Below are positions 24,897 to 33,937 of a stretch of DNA of 64,000 nt, in pieces. A model generated the notes under the pieces. That model was not told the origin of the DNA and made no database searches. It worked only from the letters and a program-made list of their open reading frames with translations. The DNA lies in NCBI RefSeq assembly GCF_040459645.1, contig NZ_JARVHQ010000002.1, forward strand, positions 399,601-463,600, in the 5' to 3' direction. Position 1 is the first letter of the stretch; every line of letters starts with the position of its first letter. The position numbers were made by a program, and so were the translations under genes. Source of the DNA: Bacillus cereus group sp. RP43 (lineage in GTDB: Bacteria; Bacillota; Bacilli; Bacillales; Bacillaceae_G).

Positions 24897-26711
24897 CTAT
24901 TGATTCACTGCTTTTGCTACAAGGGCAGCATATGCTTCTGCACCTACTTTCGTTAAATGTACGCCATCTGGTTCAAAGTATGCCTGATTTCCGGCACTTG
25001 CTGCATACCAATCGACTAACACCACATTTTTGTAAGCTGATGCTGCTTCTTTTAACTTCTCATTCACCAACGATTCCCACGGACGTGGCACTCTCGTATT
25101 AATTAATATAATTTTACGTTCATCCCCAATCACTTTTATTAATGATGCTAATTGCTCCTTAGTAAAGGCTCCATTTGTACCTAATCCAATAATGACATGA
25201 TTTCCTAAATTCCCCTCATTCTTTAGCTGTTCCACAGCAGGGATTGCTTTGGACATTTGCCGCCCTATTTCCGCATCAATCCTAATATTAGGAAAAGCAT
25301 TTTTTAAATACGGAGCAATATCAATCATGATTGAATCTCCTACAGCTGTAACTGTTAGAGGGTCTTTAGGCTGTGCGGGAATCCCTTCTTTTTGTTCTTC
25401 TTTATTTTGAGGTGGTTCATTAGCTGGTTTATCCCAAACTGCAACGGGATGTTTAGCCTGCTCTTCTTGCACTGCTTCCAGCTTATCTTTTGAAGGATTC
25501 TCCTTTGCTTTACTAGCTGTTGTTAATCCAAAAATAGCTATCGAAGAAATAAATACTGCACATATTAAAGCTAACTTACCACTTACAGTTAAGTTTCTTA
25601 TTTTCAAGTTCTTAATCCGAATATTCTTCAATGCGCCTTTTCGTATTGGATTTTCAATAAACTTCCACGAAATTTGTGCAATCATTATAATGAGAAGAAA
25701 TTGAAGAATTGCTCTTATTAGTGAAAAATCTCCAGCATTTACTTTTGGAGTCGTCAATGTAATAATTGGATAATGCCAAAGATATATGCCATACGACCTT
25801 ATTCCTATCCAGCGTAAAGGTCTAAATCGTAAAAATTGAGCGATACGGCTCGCTGGATGAGCAAGATTTGCCACTAACAATGCTGTTGCAATTGATAAGA
25901 GAACCATTCCTCCATTGTATAGAAACGGATCATATTGATTCGTCTTCCAAAACATAAGCAAAATAATAATAAGAGCAGTTCCTCCCACTACATCCAGAAT
26001 GAGACGCGCCTTTGGAATAATTTTATTTGCAAGCCTATTGCTTGGCCAAATTAAGGCAAGTACCGCTCCAATAAGTAAAGAAAAGGCCCTCGTATCTGTG
26101 CCATAATAAATTCTACTCGGATCAGCTCCAGGTTCATACAAAATTGCCATCGCTAAAGCTGAAGCAACAGCTCCCAGACAAATCAATAAAATCATACGGG
26201 ATTGTTTTTTTATGTGGTAAAGTCCTAAACTAATGATAAACGGCCAGACAACATAGAATTGTTCCTCAACTGCTAACGACCAAAAATGATTCAATGGAGA
26301 AAGCTGGTTAAAATTATCAAAGTACGATAATTTATGATAAATATACCACCAGTTACTAACATAAAATAACGCCGCTAATGAATCTCCACGCATTTTTTCA
26401 AGTAAAGAGCTATGAAAAATCGTAATCCATGCCAACGTTATAACGAGCATAACAAGCATTCCAGGAAGTAATCTCCTTGCCCTACTAAGCCAGAATTTTT
26501 TTAAATCAATTCTCTTATTTCTCTTCCACTCCATCGCTAGAATATCTGTAATTAAATAACCTGAAAGTACAAAAAATACAGTAACTCCCAAAAACCCTCC
26601 AGGCATCCAATTAAAATTAATATGATACAAAATAACACCTAGTATAGCTAGGCCCCTTAGACTGTCCAATCCAACCATATAACGACTATTTTTTTCAAAA
26701 GGTTTAGTCAC
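24897..26711 (-). CDS. OatA-like acyltransferase with SGNH domain
   Basis: A 604-residue two-domain O-acyltransferase. The N-terminal Acyltransferase_3 domain (about residues 10-375) has about 10-11 membrane helices, with SLRGLAILGVILYHI carrying the conserved Arg and His. A Lys/Glu/Pro-rich linker follows, then an extracellular SGNH hydrolase-like domain (about 425-604) with GDSIM, GLGTNG and the Asp-His pair in DGVHLTKVGAEAY. Proteins of this plan (OatA) acetylate peptidoglycan N-acetylmuramic acid and give lysozyme resistance; others modify surface polysaccharides. Substrate is therefore uncertain. It is monocistronic and ends next to the IS605-type remnant. Confidence 0.88.
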   Translation of the reverse strand: MTKPFEKNSRYMVGLDSLRGLAILGVILYHINFNWMPGGFLGVTVFFVLSGYLITDILAMEWKRNKRIDLKKFWLSRARRLLPGMLVMLVITLAWITIFHSSLLEKMRGDSLAALFYVSNWWYIYHKLSYFDNFNQLSPLNHFWSLAVEEQFYVVWPFIISLGLYHIKKQSRMILLICLGAVASALAMAILYEPGADPSRIYYGTDTRAFSLLIGAVLALIWPSNRLANKIIPKARLILDVVGGTALIIILLMFWKTNQYDPFLYNGGMVLLSIATALLVANLAHPASRIAQFLRFRPLRWIGIRSYGIYLWHYPIITLTTPKVNAGDFSLIRAILQFLLIIMIAQISWKFIENPIRKGALKNIRIKNLKIRNLTVSGKLALICAVFISSIAIFGLTTASKAKENPSKDKLEAVQEEQAKHPVAVWDKPANEPPQNKEEQKEGIPAQPKDPLTVTAVGDSIMIDIAPYLKNAFPNIRIDAEIGRQMSKAIPAVEQLKNEGNLGNHVIIGLGTNGAFTKEQLASLIKVIGDERKIILINTRVPRPWESLVNEKLKEAASAYKNVVLVDWYAASAGNQAYFEPDGVHLTKVGAEAYAALVAKAVNQ

Positions 26712-27002
26712 CCTACAATCACCTCTATTTCTTGGAAATTAGGTTACTAATAGCGGTATAAAATGCTATTAATTTCCTAAAATCGTATAAGCTAAGCTAT
26801 AAAAAACACCATTAGGGAAGGCTCTTTTATTATCATTACATACACAGTAACTAATACTTTATCACGTTATCTGTTTCTGTTGTGAAAATTTTTAAACTAG
26901 GTGTTTTTGCTTATTCCCCCGAAAAAGAGACATATGCTTAATTAATTAAAAAGTACACTTTTTGATACGTTTTTACATAATTCTCTTTTTGATTGAATGT
27001 AT

Positions 27003-27278
27003 GGTTCTGGTGTAAAAAATGATAAGTAAAAAAGAATTCAGGATTCCTAACGGATTCACCTGTTAAGCAATTAATCCAAACAGCCGTTTGATAAAAATAT
27101 TCTTATTTTGGACAGACTGGTCCTGCAAATCATTTTATTCTTTTTCGAGCATATGCATGGCTTCAACACCACTCAATATAGAAGCTGCTGTTTTGTATGA
27201 TTTAAATCCCAACATAGAGCGTATACGTTTTTTAATAAAACGAGGCTCTTGTTCTACTATGTTATTTAAATATTTTAT
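27003..27278 (-). pseudogene. IS6-family (IS240-like) transposase, C-terminal part
   Basis: Minus-strand translation gives the IS240 tail: KYLNNIVEQEPRFIKKRIRS, then MLGFKSYKTAASILSGVEAM, ending in FIKRLFGLIA and a stop near 27061. A terminal-inverted-repeat-like GGTTCTGGTGTAAAAA lies at 27003-27018. The gene continues at 28659 after a precise insertion of a TnpB element. If the insert is removed, the frame KIRR-IKYLNN is restored exactly, so the transposase was intact at this point when it was hit. Confidence 0.8.
27272..27278 (+). other. Target-adjacent motif of TnpB element 1
   Basis: ATTTTAT directly left of the insertion. The same seven bases precede the second copy (36265-36271). IS200/IS605 elements insert 3' of a short fixed target motif, and TnpB uses the same motif as its TAM, so TTTAT is the likely core. 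Confidence 0.7.
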
Positions 27279-27462
27279 CATTTTAGCCAAGAAGACTCCT
27301 TCCTCAAGGAACGCTTAGTGAGTAGGTGGGAGATGAATTGGCTTCGGACAAGGGATGGTAGGAAGCCATCTTAATTGTTCGACATACATAAACTGTTACT
27401 TCACTACCTATCGAATGTACGTTTGTTGTATAATAGACACATATGAAATGGGGGTGAAACGA

Positions 27463-28584
27463 ATGATGATCAATAAAGCATATAAATTTCGTATCTATCC
27501 AAATAAAATACAAGCGACCCTAATCAATAAAACTATTGGCTGTTCTCGTTTTGTATTCAATCATTTCCTATCTCTATGGGATAATACATACAAAGAAACA
27601 GGAAAAGGTTTGACATATGGTACATGCTCTGCCAAACTTCCTGCCATGAAGAAAGAGTTTGTTTGGCTAAAAGAAGTGGACAGTATTGCGATTCAGTCGT
27701 CTGTTCGCAACCTTGCGGATGCTTATACACGCTTTTTCAAAAAACAAAACAGTGCCCCGCGTTTCAAATCTAAGAAGAACAACGTACAATCTTATACCAC
27801 AAAACAAACAAATGAAAACATTGCCGTTGTAGGAAACAAAATGAAATTGCCAAAACTAGGTCTTGTTCGATTTGCCAAAAGTCGTGAAGTAATTGGACGT
27901 ATTTTAAATGCTACAGTTAGACGGAACCCTTCTGGCAGATACTTTGTGTCATTGTTAGTTGAAACAGAAGTGCAAGAACTTCCGAAAACAAACTCTTACA
28001 TTGGAATGGATGTGGGACTAAAAGATTTCGCCATTTTGTCAGATGGAACTACCTATAAAAATCCGAAGTTTTTTCGATCGTTAGAAGAGAAGTTGGCAAA
28101 AGCACAGCGTGTTCTTTCTAGAAGAATGAAAGGATCTTCTCGCTGGAATAAACAACGAGTAAAAGTAGCTAGAATTCATGAATACATGACGAATGCTAGA
28201 AAAGATTACTTGGACAAAATCTCGACTGAAATCATCAAAAACCACGATGTTATCGGTATAGAGGATTTGCAAGTATCGAATATGTTAAAGAATCATAAGT
28301 TAGCAAAAGCAATTAGTGAGGTAACATGGTCTCAGTTTCGAACTATGTTGGAATATAAGGCAAAATGGTACGGCAAACAAATCATTGTCGTATCGAAAAC
28401 ATTTGCTTCAAGCCAATTATGTTCTTGTTGTGGATATCAAAACAAAGACGTTAAAAATCTAAACCTACGTAAATGGGACTGCCCTTCTTGCCTTACACAC
28501 CATGATAGGGATATTAACGCAAGTATCAATCTAAAGAATGAAGCGATAAGGCTTCTAACCGCAAGGACTGTGGAGATAGCCTAA
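27463..28584 (+). CDS. tnpB: TnpB RNA-guided nuclease, copy 1
   Basis: A 373-residue TnpB. The start at 27463 follows GGGGGTG; the longer frame from 27355 overlaps the element's left end and has no site. It has an N-terminal OrfB helix-turn-helix ([15 protein letters not shown]), RuvC-I Asp in [13 protein letters not shown], RuvC-II Glu in [11 protein letters not shown], a zinc ribbon CSCCGYQ...WDCPSC, and RuvC-III Asp in HHDRDINAS. All catalytic residues are intact. TnpB proteins are RNA-guided DNA nucleases that cut beside a TAM using an omega RNA from the element's 3' end. Here the guide would be the bases after 28658, beginning CCTTCGGATTTTGGTG. It is nearly identical to the copy at 36457. 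Confidence 0.93.
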   Translation: MMINKAYKFRIYPNKIQATLINKTIGCSRFVFNHFLSLWDNTYKETGKGLTYGTCSAKLPAMKKEFVWLKEVDSIAIQSSVRNLADAYTRFFKKQNSAPRFKSKKNNVQSYTTKQTNENIAVVGNKMKLPKLGLVRFAKSREVIGRILNATVRRNPSGRYFVSLLVETEVQELPKTNSYIGMDVGLKDFAILSDGTTYKNPKFFRSLEEKLAKAQRVLSRRMKGSSRWNKQRVKVARIHEYMTNARKDYLDKISTEIIKNHDVIGIEDLQVSNMLKNHKLAKAISEVTWSQFRTMLEYKAKWYGKQIIVVSKTFASSQLCSCCGYQNKDVKNLNLRKWDCPSCLTHHDRDINASINLKNEAIRLLTARTVEIA

Positions 28585-28658
28585 TAAATTAGAGTTCGAT
28601 AGAACTCTTTACTTAGGAATCCCCTCTTCTAAACGAAGTGAAAGTGGGGGTAGTTCAA
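28560..28658 (+). ncRNA. Probable omega RNA (right-end RNA) of TnpB copy 1
   Basis: TnpB guide RNAs overlap the 3' end of tnpB and finish at the element's right end. This segment contains a hairpin (GAGTTCGATAGAACTC) and a second long hairpin with CCCC / GGGG arms ending at GTAGTTCAA, and it is conserved in copy 2. The exact 5' end is unknown. Confidence 0.5.
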
Positions 28659-28957
28659 CCTTCGGATTTTGGTGCCCATTGGTATCCTTTTTTCTTCCTT
28701 CAACTGTTCGATAGCAATTGGATAAGCAGGATCCTTATCGACTGTTATAACACGAGGCTTTGAAACATGAAAAGACTGCAAAGCTTTCTTGAAAAAGCGC
28801 TTTGCAGCCTTATAATTTCTAGATTTACTCAAATAAAAGTCAATCGTGTTTCCTTCAGAATCAACGGTACGATATAAATACATCCATCGTCCTTTTATTT
28901 TTATGTATGTTTGGTCCACTCTCCATGAGTTATTCATTTGTTTGAGATCACGCCGAA
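28659..28957 (-). pseudogene. IS6-family (IS240-like) transposase, central DDE part
   Basis: This is the part of the interrupted transposase to the right of the TnpB insertion: NNSWRVDQTYIKIKGRWMYL (first Asp), YRTVDSEGNTIDFYLSKSRN (second Asp), and RVITVDKDPAYPIAIEQLK. It begins with RRDLKQ and its N-terminal helix-turn-helix part is missing beyond about 28957, where unrelated sequence starts. The gene is therefore doubly broken: truncated at its 5' end and split by the insertion. Confidence 0.85.
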
Positions 28958-29165
28958 TTCATGATATCGGTAAAATGGTGTATGTCGTCAAGAACAAGAC
29001 GCTAAAATATCTGAACACGAACCTATACGGTCTGTCGTGAGAGTGGTGATGGCACACCGCAACCTTGCACGTCACAACGATACCAGAAATGGACTTCGCC
29101 TTTGGTAGCAAGAATCCTACTGATGTTAGTCAGCTTTCCCCTTTAGGTGTGGGAGTGTCAACTCA
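28958..29165 (+). other. Unidentified IS-like fragment
   Basis: A short coding-like stretch (KMVYVVKNKTLKYLNTNLYG, stop at 29040) is followed by about 120 bp of structured sequence ending in CCCCTTTAGGTGTGGGAGTGTC. That ending recalls the right ends of IS605/IS607-type elements, so this may be the 3' tail of another TnpB element. The family is not certain. Confidence 0.3.
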
Positions 29166-29254
29166 AATATCATATAGAACCAAGTTTATCTTATCTAGAC
29201 TATAATAGCTTAGTCGCTCACAACAAAAGATGATAGCAATTACATTTTTCTTAT

Positions 29255-29995
29255 TTATTTTACTACTTGAACAGATACTGGTTTCCAGCCCTGATTCTCT
29301 ACCCAATCAATATCAACCTTATATTTTTTATTACTTTGCTTATCTCGTACATTACCGTAGGCTTTATTTTCACCATTATTTCCAATAAAATCAAAAATTA
29401 ATTGACCCTCTGGAACATCAACAGCATAAGAAATTGCTTTTTTCATCTCATTCCAATCTACTGTTCCTTCTTTAAATTTCATTGCAGGTTTTGCTCCTTG
29501 CTCTGTACCAATTGCCTTCCAAGAAGGGTTAGTTTGAGTACCCTTTTCTTGAGATATCGTTTTTTCTCCCTCTTTATTTTCATTTCCGTTCGTTTTTACA
29601 GGCTCTTCTACTTTTTGTTTCTCTTCTAAATCTGCTGTTTCTTTATCTTTGTTTTTCTTTTCTTCTATCTTTGCTGTTTCTTGATCTTCGTTTTTCTTTT
29701 CTTCTATCTTTGCTGCTTCTTTATCTTTGTTTTTCTTTTCTTCTACCTTTGCCGCTTCTTTATCTTTGTTTTTCTTTTCTTCTATCTTTACTGCTTCTTT
29801 ATCTTCGTTCTTCTTCTCTTCTATCTTTGTTGCTTTCTTTTCTTGAGCAATTGCTTTCTTTGATGTATCAGAAGTGAAAAACAACTGATACGTCACTATG
29901 CCAACTGTTACTAATACCATACTAAATGCGATATTAAATATCCCCTTATTACGACGATTTTGTTGTTTTTCTTGAAACCTGCTTCCTTGTCCCAT
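29255..29995 (-). CDS. YrrS-like membrane protein with 13-residue repeats
   Basis: A 246-residue protein. One N-terminal membrane helix (about residues 20-40) is followed by a Lys/Glu repeat region (about 50-130) of roughly six 13-residue units, consensus KIEEKKNKDKEAA, predicted as a single alpha-helix or coiled coil. A C-terminal DUF1510/YrrS domain follows (about 155-246) with SWKAIGTEQ, VDWNEMKKAISYA and DWVENQGWKPVSVQ. YrrS is an extracellular domain of uncertain function encoded in Bacillus near a penicillin-binding protein. The repeats are about 39 bp at the DNA level (29620-29850) and vary little, so their number is likely to change by slippage. Confidence 0.82.
   Translation of the reverse strand: MGQGSRFQEKQQNRRNKGIFNIAFSMVLVTVGIVTYQLFFTSDTSKKAIAQEKKATKIEEKKNEDKEAVKIEEKKNKDKEAAKVEEKKNKDKEAAKIEEKKNEDQETAKIEEKKNKDKETADLEEKQKVEEPVKTNGNENKEGEKTISQEKGTQTNPSWKAIGTEQGAKPAMKFKEGTVDWNEMKKAISYAVDVPEGQLIFDFIGNNGENKAYGNVRDKQSNKKYKVDIDWVENQGWKPVSVQVVK
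29620..29850. repeat. 39-bp in-frame tandem repeats
   Basis: About five to six units encode the K/E-rich 13-mers of the YrrS-like protein. Long plus-strand frames over this stretch (Leu/Phe-rich) are complements of the repeat and are not genes. Confidence 0.8.
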
Positions 29996-30227
29996 TTTTC
30001 AAACCTCCGTGTTTATTTTCGCCACTAATCTTTACGTATTGTTCCTAAGAATCTTAATATTTTTATTAAATAATGAAAATATTAAGGTTTGTGCGTTTTC
30101 AAGTATCTGACATATGTTATTCAAAAATAGTTTAATAAATTAAAGATTAATAAGTTTCTGTACTTAAGTGTACTTATTAACAAATAAGCCTCTTCTTCAC
30201 CGATTTATAATTTTTAAAATCAACTGT

Positions 30228-30492
30228 CCTCTTTAGTTCGCGCTTTCTAATGGATATGCCGTGAAACCAAAAAAAGATTTCGCCTTCTTTTCAGAATAAC
30301 TTTCGTCACTAGGGAATTCTATTATTCCTAATCTAACCTTTAATTCGCTTTCATGACAAAATGAATCTTTATGAAGTCCCCTTATCTTTTGTATAAAGCG
30401 CTTTTATTTTTTTCAATATAGAGCAATATTTCTTTGTTTATAACCTTCTTAAAAGCTTCTTCTCTACTGTAAAAGTCATTTAAACTATACAA
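30228..30492 (-). pseudogene. Frameshifted remnant of an unknown gene
   Basis: Two coding-like stretches in different frames abut: LNDFYSREEAFKKVINKEIL continuing to NKSALYK, then IRGLHKDSFCHESELKVRLG continuing to FFGFTAYPLESAN and a stop. One frameshift near 30400 would join them into about 85 residues. No start with a ribosome binding site was found. The family is not recognised. Confidence 0.4.
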
Positions 30493-30646
30493 TCCATATC
30501 ATTTAATATGTAACGTTTCTATTAATTCCACCTCATTTTCCAGACAATACTATTATTTCTGAATATTACATTTACTACGAATACACATTCCGGCTTACTT
30601 GAATTATAAATTGCGCTTATCTATAATACATTTTATTATTAATAAC

Positions 30647-30672
30647 TTCAATACTACATATGTAGTATTGAA
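30647..30672. promoter_or_regulatory. 26-bp perfect palindrome
   Basis: TTCAATACTACAT followed immediately by its reverse complement. It lies downstream of the 80-aa gene. It could be an operator or a cruciform-type terminator; no T run follows. Confidence 0.45.
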
Positions 30673-30701
30673 TGGATGCAAAAAAAACACGGAAATTTAA
30701 T

Positions 30702-30944
30702 TCAAGCCCTATCAAAATGAAAATAAAAAACATCTGTGATATACACAAAGTGCTTTTCTCTTGTCAATTTATCTATTTTCTTTTTATAACTCAACTCCTT
30801 CGAATCGTACTTTTCTAGAGTTTGCTGCAATTCATTTTGTTCATATGGAATATGTTTATCTGTCTGTACATCTTCAACATTTTCTCCACTTGCTAATAAT
30901 CTCCTGTACTTAAAAGAGTGCCCTGTTAATAATGGTGTAATCAT
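30702..30944 (-). CDS. Small charged protein, 80 aa, divergent from phospholipase
   Basis: The ATG at 30944 has AGGAGG 10 nt upstream, better than the longer frame from 30989. The protein is basic and helical (NELQQTLEKYDSKELSYKKK), without signal peptide or membrane helix. It is transcribed divergently from the zinc phospholipase C gene. The palindromic PlcR box at 31107 lies between them and might serve both. I do not recognise the family, and the protein may be a remnant. Confidence 0.45.
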   Translation of the reverse strand: MITPLLTGHSFKYRRLLASGENVEDVQTDKHIPYEQNELQQTLEKYDSKELSYKKKIDKLTREKHFVYITDVFYFHFDRA

Positions 30945-31106
30945 TTTGTATGGCCCTCCTTTTGTTTGATTACTTGTATCATAAAACAAGTATCTGAAGT
31001 TGATATGTAGTCTACTTTACTGATAAAACTAACAAATAAAAAAGGAAACCTGCATGTTCGTTATAGTGATTTTTAAGTTATATATATATTCATACAAATT
31101 TATTAA

Positions 31107-31122
31107 TATGCAATATTACATA
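31107..31122. promoter_or_regulatory. PlcR box (perfect)
   Basis: TATGCAATATTACATA fits the PlcR consensus TATGNAN4TNCATA exactly. It is 77 bp before the phospholipase ATG, with a TATAAT-like -10 about 35 bp downstream. PlcR with its peptide PapR activates extracellular virulence genes in the B. cereus group at the onset of stationary phase. Confidence 0.9.
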
Positions 31123-31198
31123 TTAGGAGTTTCCTGTATCTTCATGATATTGATGTATTTATAATACTTATATCTTCATATTTAGAAAGGAATAAAAA

Positions 31199-32599
31199 AT
31201 GAAAAAAATCACATCAACACTATGTATAGCTGGAATGACTTTAACTATTTTAGGATTAGCTCCTCAAAGTAGTTATGCTCATCTCGATCAAATTGATTTA
31301 ACTGAGAATGATCCTATTACCGCTCGATGGTCTGCAGAAGCACCGTATCATTCTGATAAAAGTACACATTTATGGATTGCAAAACAAGCTATTGAAATTA
31401 TGAAAACAGAATCTAATGTTGAAGCAAATAAGCAAGCTGTGGACTTCTTAAATTATCCGCAATATAAAGATCTATTTTCTAAAGGATTATATGATGCAGA
31501 TTATAATGCAGAATTTAACGATGGTGGAACGGGAATAGGCGGCGTTTTTAAAGGTGGATGGAAATCCCACTTTTATGATCCTGATACTAAAGAAAATTAT
31601 AGAGGAGAAACAGATCCAACTGCTCTTACACAAGGCAAGAAATACTTTTATGAATCTGGAGAACATTTACGAAATAAAGACTATGAAAAAGCTTTCTATT
31701 ACTTAGGGGTAGCCACGCACTACTTTACAGATGCAACACAACCAATGCATGCAGCAAATTTTACCGCAATTGATATGAGAGCTATAAAATATCATAGCTA
31801 TTTTGAAAATTATGTTACAACCATTCAAGATCAATTTGCAGTTAATACTGGAGGGAATTATAACGACTCTTTATCTACACCTGAAGAATGGATTGATTAT
31901 GCAGCCCGAGTAGCTAAACCTGAAATCCAAAATATTGCTAATGATAAAACATTTTCATATTACAATAGCGGTAAGGCGCAATTGTGGCAAGAAATGGTTA
32001 CCCCAGCTGTGCAGCGAAGCTTAGGAGAATCTCAACGTAATACAGCAGGTTTCCTAAATCTTTGGTTTAAAACGTTTACTAAAAATGTACAAGCTCCAAG
32101 TTTAGAAACTGCACAAATCTATGATATAGCAGGAAATGTTATAGAAGCAGGGAAAAACTATTATATCGTACCAAGTGAATCTCCTTTTCAAGGTCTAACG
32201 TTTGAATGGTATGTAGCAAATCGTTACGATTATGTTTTACTTGCAAATAAAAAGAATGATATACAATCTGGTACACCTATAGAATTTGTATTTTACAAAG
32301 ATAATGATGCAAAGCTACACCACGGTGAAAGCGTATACCTTCGCATGAAGCATTCTAATTATGATCAATATCAATATTTAAATTGGTCGAAATATTCTAG
32401 TTGGGTTCACCTTGCTGAGAAATCTGATAGTTTAGCAGACTTTAAAATTCAAATTAACCCGGATAACCCTACAGAATATAATATTTTTACAGATGGTTAT
32501 CCATTAAATTATGAGAATATAAATGCAGAGAAAAGTTGGATTGTACTAGGGGGAAAAACACAAAAACCTAGCTCATGGAAGTTTGTACCTTTCAGATAA
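31199..32599 (+). CDS. Zinc-dependent phospholipase C with extra C-terminal domain
   Basis: A 466-residue secreted enzyme. The signal peptide (about 1-27) and short propeptide precede mature Trp44, the N-terminal zinc ligand. All other ligands of B. cereus PlcB are present: His57, Asp101, His124, His174, Asp178, His184, His199 and Glu203. The catalytic domain ends near 290, where classical PlcB (283 residues) stops. About 175 extra residues follow with repeated aromatic YxYL/WVHL patterns, not an evident PLAT domain of the Clostridium alpha-toxin type. They look like a beta-trefoil or other binding domain. A perfect PlcR box upstream indicates PlcR control. It should hydrolyse phosphatidylcholine-type lipids; the tail may set membrane or sugar specificity. 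Confidence 0.92.
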   Translation: MKKITSTLCIAGMTLTILGLAPQSSYAHLDQIDLTENDPITARWSAEAPYHSDKSTHLWIAKQAIEIMKTESNVEANKQAVDFLNYPQYKDLFSKGLYDADYNAEFNDGGTGIGGVFKGGWKSHFYDPDTKENYRGETDPTALTQGKKYFYESGEHLRNKDYEKAFYYLGVATHYFTDATQPMHAANFTAIDMRAIKYHSYFENYVTTIQDQFAVNTGGNYNDSLSTPEEWIDYAARVAKPEIQNIANDKTFSYYNSGKAQLWQEMVTPAVQRSLGESQRNTAGFLNLWFKTFTKNVQAPSLETAQIYDIAGNVIEAGKNYYIVPSESPFQGLTFEWYVANRYDYVLLANKKNDIQSGTPIEFVFYKDNDAKLHHGESVYLRMKHSNYDQYQYLNWSKYSSWVHLAEKSDSLADFKIQINPDNPTEYNIFTDGYPLNYENINAEKSWIVLGGKTQKPSSWKFVPFR

Positions 32600-32602
32600 C
32601 CT

Positions 32603-32640
32603 AAACACACTCTTTCCTAATCAGAACGAGTGTGTTTTTT
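32603..32640 (+). terminator. Terminator of the phospholipase gene
   Basis: AAACACACTC / GAGTGTGTTT stem with a 15-nt loop and T run, right after the stop codon. Confidence 0.8.
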
Positions 32641-32702
32641 GTTTTGAGGTATTTGCTTTTCTTAAGGTAAATAAGGATCAAGTTTTAAGAATTAGCTAGT
32701 AA

Positions 32703-32915
32703 TTATTGAAGTCTATTATACGTTGAAAAGGCGGAGTCTCTTTGAAGACTTCGCCGTTGTTTATATAGGGCATGAATGGTCTCGATACCTTTTATCGTAC
32801 ATGAAGCATGGCGAAGATTTTGAAATCCTGCAGATTTGGCAAAACGTCTCTTGACATGCCTATGATTCTGGTCAATAAGATGGCTAAAATTTTTGATTCT
32901 ACAATGGATTGTAGT
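32703..32915 (-). pseudogene. IS6-family transposase, C-terminal fragment
   Basis: Contains the family's DDE glutamate region in a divergent form (LIDQNHRHVKRRFAKSAGFQ) and the typical tail ASCTIKGIETIHALYKQRRS. The N-terminal two thirds and the terminal repeats are missing. It belongs to a different IS6 subgroup from the fragments at 27003 and 34264. The frame's extension to 32960 has no support. Confidence 0.75.
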
Positions 32916-32947
32916 TTGATAAACCGAGAGGCCCTTTAGAATAGAAA

Positions 32948-33442
32948 TCACTTTTGACACAAAACAATGATTTTATATGGTGTAGTTTGAGCTGGTATAC
33001 TCATTGTCGTAAAACCATAAATAGCTATTAAATTTCGATTTACAAGATTACCTGTAAAGAATTGACCATTTGTTAATAAAATTTGAGTAGAAGGAGAAAT
33101 ATTTAATTTTAATTTTCCATCACTACTCTCCAACTGTTCATTAAAATAGTCTACTTTTACATTTTGATGCGGTGTATATTTTGCCATAACAATCGCTTGC
33201 AATTGTGGTGGGAAAATAAGAGGAGCAGGAGCGTTGGCATCGTAAAACCCAGTTACTTTATCTCCTACTACTACCGTTGCATAGTCGATAAAATACGTAT
33301 TTGGTTTCACTACAAAATTTATTAGATTCCCATAACCATTATCTACGGACATTAATTTATTACATCCTATATCTTCGTTTGATCCTGTTACAAAATCGTT
33401 AATCATAGTTATTGTACCATCAAATGATTGAAATTTTTTCAT
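32948..33442 (-). CDS. Conserved hypothetical protein, 164 aa
   Basis: Starts with MKKFQSFDGTITMINDF, behind an AGAGGT site. No signal peptide. It is beta-rich with many Gly, Asn and Pro turns (VVGDKVTGFYDANAPAPLIF, LKLNISPSTQILLTNGQFF). The segment controlling VVVGDKVTGFYD to NLIAIYG resembles small bacterial beta-barrel/OB-like folds seen in spore-associated Bacillus proteins. I do not assign a family. The next gene upstream (33496-33888, broken) is in the same direction with a Pro/Gly-rich N-terminus, which would fit a two-gene spore-surface operon; that is inference. Confidence 0.6.
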   Translation of the reverse strand: MKKFQSFDGTITMINDFVTGSNEDIGCNKLMSVDNGYGNLINFVVKPNTYFIDYATVVVGDKVTGFYDANAPAPLIFPPQLQAIVMAKYTPHQNVKVDYFNEQLESSDGKLKLNISPSTQILLTNGQFFTGNLVNRNLIAIYGFTTMSIPAQTTPYKIIVLCQK

Positions 33443-33495
33443 TCGAATACCTCTTTTGTTTATATAATTAAACCTCTATCGTTACTCTATAATTT

Positions 33496-33888
33496 TTAAA
33501 AACATGTAAATGAAATAATCCTTCTCGTATCAATTCCAAAAATAACCCAAAACCTACCGTTCCATCTAAAACCAGCAACAGACCTTGGTCCTACAAAAAT
33601 TGGGAAATACCAAAACTGTTCACCATTACTAAGCCATATATAAGTATTTCGAAATAAACATAATGAAATTACTCCTGGATCAACAGCAAATGGTGAAGTT
33701 GTTGATTGTTGAGGAATAAATGATGAGCGGGGAGATGTTGGAGCTTGTGAACTTTACTGTCCTGGAAAACTTGGTACATCCGGAAAACCTGGCATTCCAG
33801 GTATACCTGGAATTTGAGGATCAGGGAATTGACGATCGAAGTATTGATCATAATTTATATCAGGATAATATATTGACTTATTATACAT
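33496..33888 (-). pseudogene. Pro/Gly-rich small protein gene with in-frame stop
   Basis: The ATG at 33888 has AGAGGTGG upstream. The frame runs DINYDQYFDRQFPDPQIPGI then PGMPGFPDVPSFPGQ, then hits TAA at 33754-33756 (codon 45). The same frame continues without another stop for 85 codons (including SFIPQQSTTSPFAVDPGV and FRWNGRFWVIFGIDTRR) to a natural TAA at 33496. It is probably one gene of about 130 codons inactivated by a nonsense mutation. The short collagen-like PGIPGMPG run and hydrophobic tail suggest a spore-coat or exosporium protein, which is inference. Confidence 0.65.
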
Positions 33889-33937
33889 TTAAAAACCACC
33901 TCTTTATTTTTAAAACCTTCTAAATTATTAATATGTA

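Larger units (their letters stand above)
27279..28658 (+). mobile_element. IS200/IS605-family (IS1341-type) element, copy 1
   Basis: The boundaries are fixed by two observations: sequence shared with copy 2 begins at CATTTTAGCC and ends at GTAGTTCAA, and removal of exactly 27279-28658 rejoins the interrupted IS6 transposase frame without target duplication. It encodes TnpB only. No TnpA (Y1 transposase) is present, so mobility would need one in trans. The right end (CCCCTCTTCT-aaacgaag-TGAAAGTGGGGG) forms a hairpin. Confidence 0.85.

Noticed and set aside
27355..27462. N-terminal extension of TnpB copy 1
   Set aside because: The extension overlaps the element's left end, has no ribosome binding site and is absent in copy 2; the start at 27463 is conserved.
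29681..29877. Leu/Phe-rich plus-strand frames
   Set aside because: They are the complement of the K/E-repeat of the YrrS-like gene on the minus strand and lack start sites.
30647..30672. Palindrome as a PlcR box
   Set aside because: Its half-sites (TACTACAT) do not fit TATGNAN4TNCATA, although the centre CATATG looks similar.
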